Assembly (NCBI GenBank): GCA_964564545.1
Contig: CAZMBP010000055.1
Coordinates: 20,623 to 84,622, forward strand
Direction: 5' to 3'
DNA: 64,000 nt
DNA from: CAJQQY01 sp964564545
Lineage (GTDB): Bacteria; Bacteroidota; Bacteroidia; Chitinophagales; Saprospiraceae
This document shows positions 62,593-64,000 of the stretch, one piece after another. The notes beneath the pieces are model-generated. The model was not told where the DNA came from. It made no database searches and saw only the letters and a list, made by a program, of their open reading frames with translations. Within the stretch, counting starts at the first letter, position 1. Each line of letters begins with the position of its first letter. The translations under genes and the position numbers were made by a program.

Positions 62593-63693
62593 ATGATAAA
62601 AATATTAAGCGTTGTAGGCGCTCGACCTAACTTCATGAAAATAGCTCCTCTTCATCGAGCTTTTTCTAAGCATCCAAAAATAAAATCTAAAATTGTCCAT
62701 ACTGGTCAACACTATGATGAAAAAATGTCAGACATTTTTTTCAATCAATTAGGGCTACCAAAGCCTCATTTCCATTTAGGAATCGGTGGAGGGTCACACA
62801 CTCATCAGAAAGCCCATGTGATGTTGGCTTTTGAAAAAATATTACTTAAAGAAAAACCAGATTTGGTCTTAGTAGTTGGAGATGTAAATCCAACGCCAGC
62901 TTGTAGTATTGTTTCTATAAAAATGGGAATCAAAACCGTTCACGTAGAAGCAGGATTAAGAAGTGGTGATAGAAGAATGCCAGAAGAAATTAATAGAATA
63001 ATTACAGATGCTATTTGTGATGATTTATTTGTTACTGAGCATAGTGGTTTAGTCAATCTGGCCAAAGAAAATGTACCAGATGAAAAAGTACATTTTGTTG
63101 GAAATGTAATGATTGACTCTTTGGTTCATTTCAGAAAAAAAGCAGAGAAAGACACTATTCTTAAAAAAATAGGAATAAAACCAAAGGAGTATATCCTGAT
63201 GACAATGCACCGACCACATAATGTAGATTATAAAAGAGGTCTTAAAGATATTTTGCAGATTATAAAAAATGCTGCAAAACATAATCATGTTGTTTTTGCT
63301 ATCCACCCAAGGACTAATAACAATATGAAGAAGTTTAAGTTGTTTAAAAAATTAAAAGCAATTAAGAATTTGACATTGCTTGGTCCTCAAGGATACCTAC
63401 AGTTTTTAAAATTGATGGATAACGCAGTTCTAATTATTACAGATTCAGGAGGTATTCAAGAAGAAACAACATTCCTACAAGTTCCATGTATGACTTTTAG
63501 AGATTCAACAGAACGTCCCGTAACGGTTGAATTAGGAACAAATTTTTTAATACAAGATTTGAATCCTGTTACCGTAAAAAAACAAATGGAAGCTATCTTA
63601 AATGGGAAAACTAAAAAAGGAATTATTCCTCCTCTATGGGATGGTCAGACATCAGAACGCATTACAAATATTTTAATAGAAAAGTACGCCTAA
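62593..63693 (+). CDS. wecB: UDP-N-acetylglucosamine 2-epimerase (non-hydrolysing), second copy
   Basis: This 366-residue protein has the WecB motifs KILSVVGARPNFMKIAPLHR, VVGDVNPTPACS, HVEAGLRSGDRRMPEEINR and TDSGGIQEETTFLQVPC. It makes UDP-ManNAc from UDP-GlcNAc. Compared with the copy at 10974-12044 it differs clearly (for example VGDVNPTP where that copy has YGDTNST), so the two were probably acquired separately and may act on different sugars. It is the last gene of the locus in this window, 11 bp after the beta-helix gene. Confidence 0.9.
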   Translation: MIKILSVVGARPNFMKIAPLHRAFSKHPKIKSKIVHTGQHYDEKMSDIFFNQLGLPKPHFHLGIGGGSHTHQKAHVMLAFEKILLKEKPDLVLVVGDVNPTPACSIVSIKMGIKTVHVEAGLRSGDRRMPEEINRIITDAICDDLFVTEHSGLVNLAKENVPDEKVHFVGNVMIDSLVHFRKKAEKDTILKKIGIKPKEYILMTMHRPHNVDYKRGLKDILQIIKNAAKHNHVVFAIHPRTNNNMKKFKLFKKLKAIKNLTLLGPQGYLQFLKLMDNAVLIITDSGGIQEETTFLQVPCMTFRDSTERPVTVELGTNFLIQDLNPVTVKKQMEAILNGKTKKGIIPPLWDGQTSERITNILIEKYA

Positions 63694-63862
63694 AGAAGGT
63701 AATTATACAATCAGTTAAAAAGGGACAAGTTTTAATCAACGCAATTAAATATTAAAATGGTGACAAAAGTATTATTAATTACTTTGTCATTTGAAACAAG
63801 GCTTATTCGAAAGAACGGATAAAGATATATTCTCAAAATCGTACCATGGATATTTATAATAT
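63694..63862. other. Intergenic region before the edge IS5 copy
   Basis: This is 169 bp of AT-rich sequence between the wecB stop and the IS5-type terminal repeat. No gene, clear terminator or repeat was seen. Confidence 0.4.
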
Positions 63863-64000
63863 GAAGTTGTTTAAAAATGTTTTATCGTTTTCTAATCAAA
63901 ATCAGAGAAAAAGCCAAATAGTGTAAACTCATCCAGTTGTCCGCTTTGGTCTCAAACCGAATTAGTAATGCTTTGAAAGCATCAATCCAAGCATTTGTTC
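63863..64000 (-). mobile_element. IS5 family element, end only (continues past window)
   Basis: GAAGTTGTTTAAAAATG at 63863-63879 is the same terminal inverted repeat as in the IS5 element at 58641-59591, and the 3' end of a homologous transposase follows on the minus strand. The two IS5 copies are in opposite orientation about 4.3 kb apart and enclose a glycosyltransferase, the beta-helix protein and wecB. Confidence 0.8.
63882..64000 (-). CDS. IS5 family transposase, C-terminal part (cut by window edge)
   Basis: Reading the minus strand, the frame gives TNAWIDAFKALLIRFETKAD, then NWMSLHYLAFSLILIRKR and a TAA at 63882-63884. It aligns with the end of the transposase at 58747-59583 (TNAWIDAFKALLIRFETIAQ, then TWTSLHYLAFSLILLRNQTN) with several differences, so it is a related but not identical copy. 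The N-terminal part lies beyond the window. Confidence 0.88.
   Translation of the reverse strand, partial: TNAWIDAFKALLIRFETKADNWMSLHYLAFSLILIRKR

Overview
This is an AT-rich window from a member of the Bacteroidota. The evidence is a C25/PorU-like peptidase, a type IX secretion (T9SS) C-terminal sorting domain, an UpxY-type NusG antiterminator, a Wzi-type capsule protein, frequent TTG starts in packed operons, and a TAnnTTTG-type promoter box before metH. The lineage below phylum cannot be fixed from the sequence. A Saprospira/Cytophaga-like bacterium would fit.

Layout. (1) 1-15 kb holds polysaccharide genes on both strands: a FkbM methyltransferase (cut by the window edge), a Wzx flippase, a large secreted C25 peptidase, a GT39-like membrane protein, a frameshifted SGNH hydrolase, an O-antigen ligase/polymerase, WecB, a polysaccharide deacetylase and a DegT aminotransferase. 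(2) 15-19.7 kb is a complete plasmid-type maintenance module: KilA-N protein, Rep_3 initiator, about 14 iterons, an inverted-iteron operator, a second repeat field, ParA and a ParG-like ribbon-helix-helix protein. (3) 19.8-27.5 kb carries a Wzi-like outer-membrane protein, a LytS/LytTR two-component pair and full-length B12-dependent methionine synthase (MetH). (4) 27.6-29.5 kb is an IS3 element abutting an older IS3 remnant. (5) 29.5-63.7 kb is one long co-directional surface-polysaccharide locus: Wza-like exporter, Wzz-like protein, two regulators, a PAPS-forming CysC/CysD/CysN set, a nucleotide-sugar dehydrogenase and epimerase, a sialic-acid cassette (NeuB, NeuC, a 2-hydroxyacid dehydrogenase, NeuA), methyl- and glycosyltransferases, a second flippase and polymerase, a secreted beta-helix protein, AsnB and a second WecB. 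IS5-family copies lie at 58.6 kb and at the right edge.

How it fits together. Sugar nucleotides (dehydrogenase/epimerase, WecB, CMP-sialic acid) feed glycosyltransferases. Wzx flips the lipid-linked repeat units, Wzy polymerises them, Wzz sets chain length, and Wza/Wzi export and anchor the chain. The Cys genes suggest sulfation. UpxY and a winged-helix protein probably control the locus.

The most unusual content is non-coding. There are four intergenic arrays of a degenerate 7-bp repeat (nnAACGT), each before a start codon. Two dispersed hairpin families are present, with two copies each; the stems of one family covary. A 13-bp tandem duplication breaks the SGNH gene. A 2.9-kb block between a wzy-like gene and asnB is bounded by direct repeats of the original wzy/asnB junction and carries an IS982-type remnant. 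No tRNA, rRNA, CRISPR array or phage structural gene was recognised.
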